In this document: piece by piece, positions 5,285 through 5,345 of the stretch
How positions within the stretch are numbered: position 1 is the stretch's first letter
How the letters are laid out: each line of letters opens with the position of its first letter
Origin: an uncultured Lachnospiraceae bacterium
Lineage (GTDB): Bacteria; Bacillota; Clostridia; Lachnospirales; Lachnospiraceae
Direction of reading: 5' to 3'
Assembly: GCA_910585935.1 (NCBI GenBank)
Contig: CAJUHN010000269.1
Span: 1-5,345, forward strand
DNA length: 5,345 nucleotides
The notes under the pieces: model-generated
Seen by the model: the letters and a program-made list of their open reading frames with translations, nothing else
Told to the model about the DNA's origin: nothing
Databases searched by the model: none
Program-made: the position numbers and the translations under genes

Positions 5285-5345
5285 CGAAGCCGCGCTTTCG
5301 CTCCGTTCCAGACGTAGCGGGCACTAAATTCGCAAATCCCGCTTC
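5285..5345 (+). repeat. Structured repeat, copy 3 (cut by the window edge)
   Basis: Positions 5292-5330 match the reverse complement of 359-397 at 36 of 39 bases, and 5298-5331 match 1-34 at 32 of 34. Homology to the other copies stops after about 5331. The first hairpin is kept as TCCGTT (5302-5307) with AGCGGG (5316-5321), where two U-A pairs become U-G. AGCGGG can instead pair perfectly with CCCGCT (5338-5343), an alternative fold absent from the other copies. A further small hairpin, CGAAGC with GCTTTCG (5285-5300, one bulge), precedes the core. The copy lies downstream of the rightward promoter. Confidence 0.75.

Noticed and set aside
5130..5324. A 64-codon minus-strand frame across the right flank
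   Set aside because: It runs through the repeat and the G tract (giving a Pro-rich stretch), has no binding site, and crosses the divergent promoter region.

Overview
The window looks like a low-GC Bacillota chromosome, most likely a Clostridia member of the Lachnospiraceae type. The grounds are AT-rich intergenic DNA, strong purine-rich ribosome binding sites, a lipoprotein form of PotD, and the gene order regulator-potA-potB-potC-potD. The family-level placement is inference from the style of the proteins; no genus is claimed.

The centre (about 645-5101, all minus strand) is one complete polyamine uptake operon. A good sigma-A type promoter (TTGACT, 16 bp, TATAAT; 5074-5101) precedes an XRE/HTH-cupin regulator of the PuuR type. 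It is followed by potA (ATPase), potB and potC (two permeases) and potD (substrate-binding lipoprotein). The junctions are tight: a 24-nt gap, an 8-nt overlap, a 4-nt ATGA overlap and a 31-nt gap. PotD captures spermidine or putrescine outside the membrane, PotB/PotC form the channel and PotA drives transport. The cupin regulator, first in the transcript, probably senses a polyamine-related ligand and controls its own operon. Inverted half-sites overlapping the start of the transcript (5040-5066) and a perfect 13-bp dyad just before the first ribosome binding site (5015-5027) are candidate operators.

The left flank (1-644) has no protein gene. It holds two inverted copies of an 80-nt, GC-rich, highly structured repeat (2-81 and 311-390, 79/80 identical). 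They frame an AT-rich spacer with a 14-nt box repeated at exact 37-nt spacing. The second copy sits inside a 31-bp near-perfect inverted repeat (281-311 with 398-428). Between this element and potD lies AT-rich DNA with a GTAACA dyad that may be a weak terminator.

The right flank (5102-5345) contains a rightward promoter with an extended -10 (5135-5163), a G-rich tract ending in nine Gs, and a third partial copy of the same repeat, cut by the window edge.

The transporter operon is ordinary biology. The least explained part is the repeat. All three base differences at paired positions among its copies turn A-U pairs into G-U pairs in one consistent orientation, which suggests selection on an RNA fold rather than a simple DNA repeat. 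This rests on only three differences and needs genome-wide comparison.
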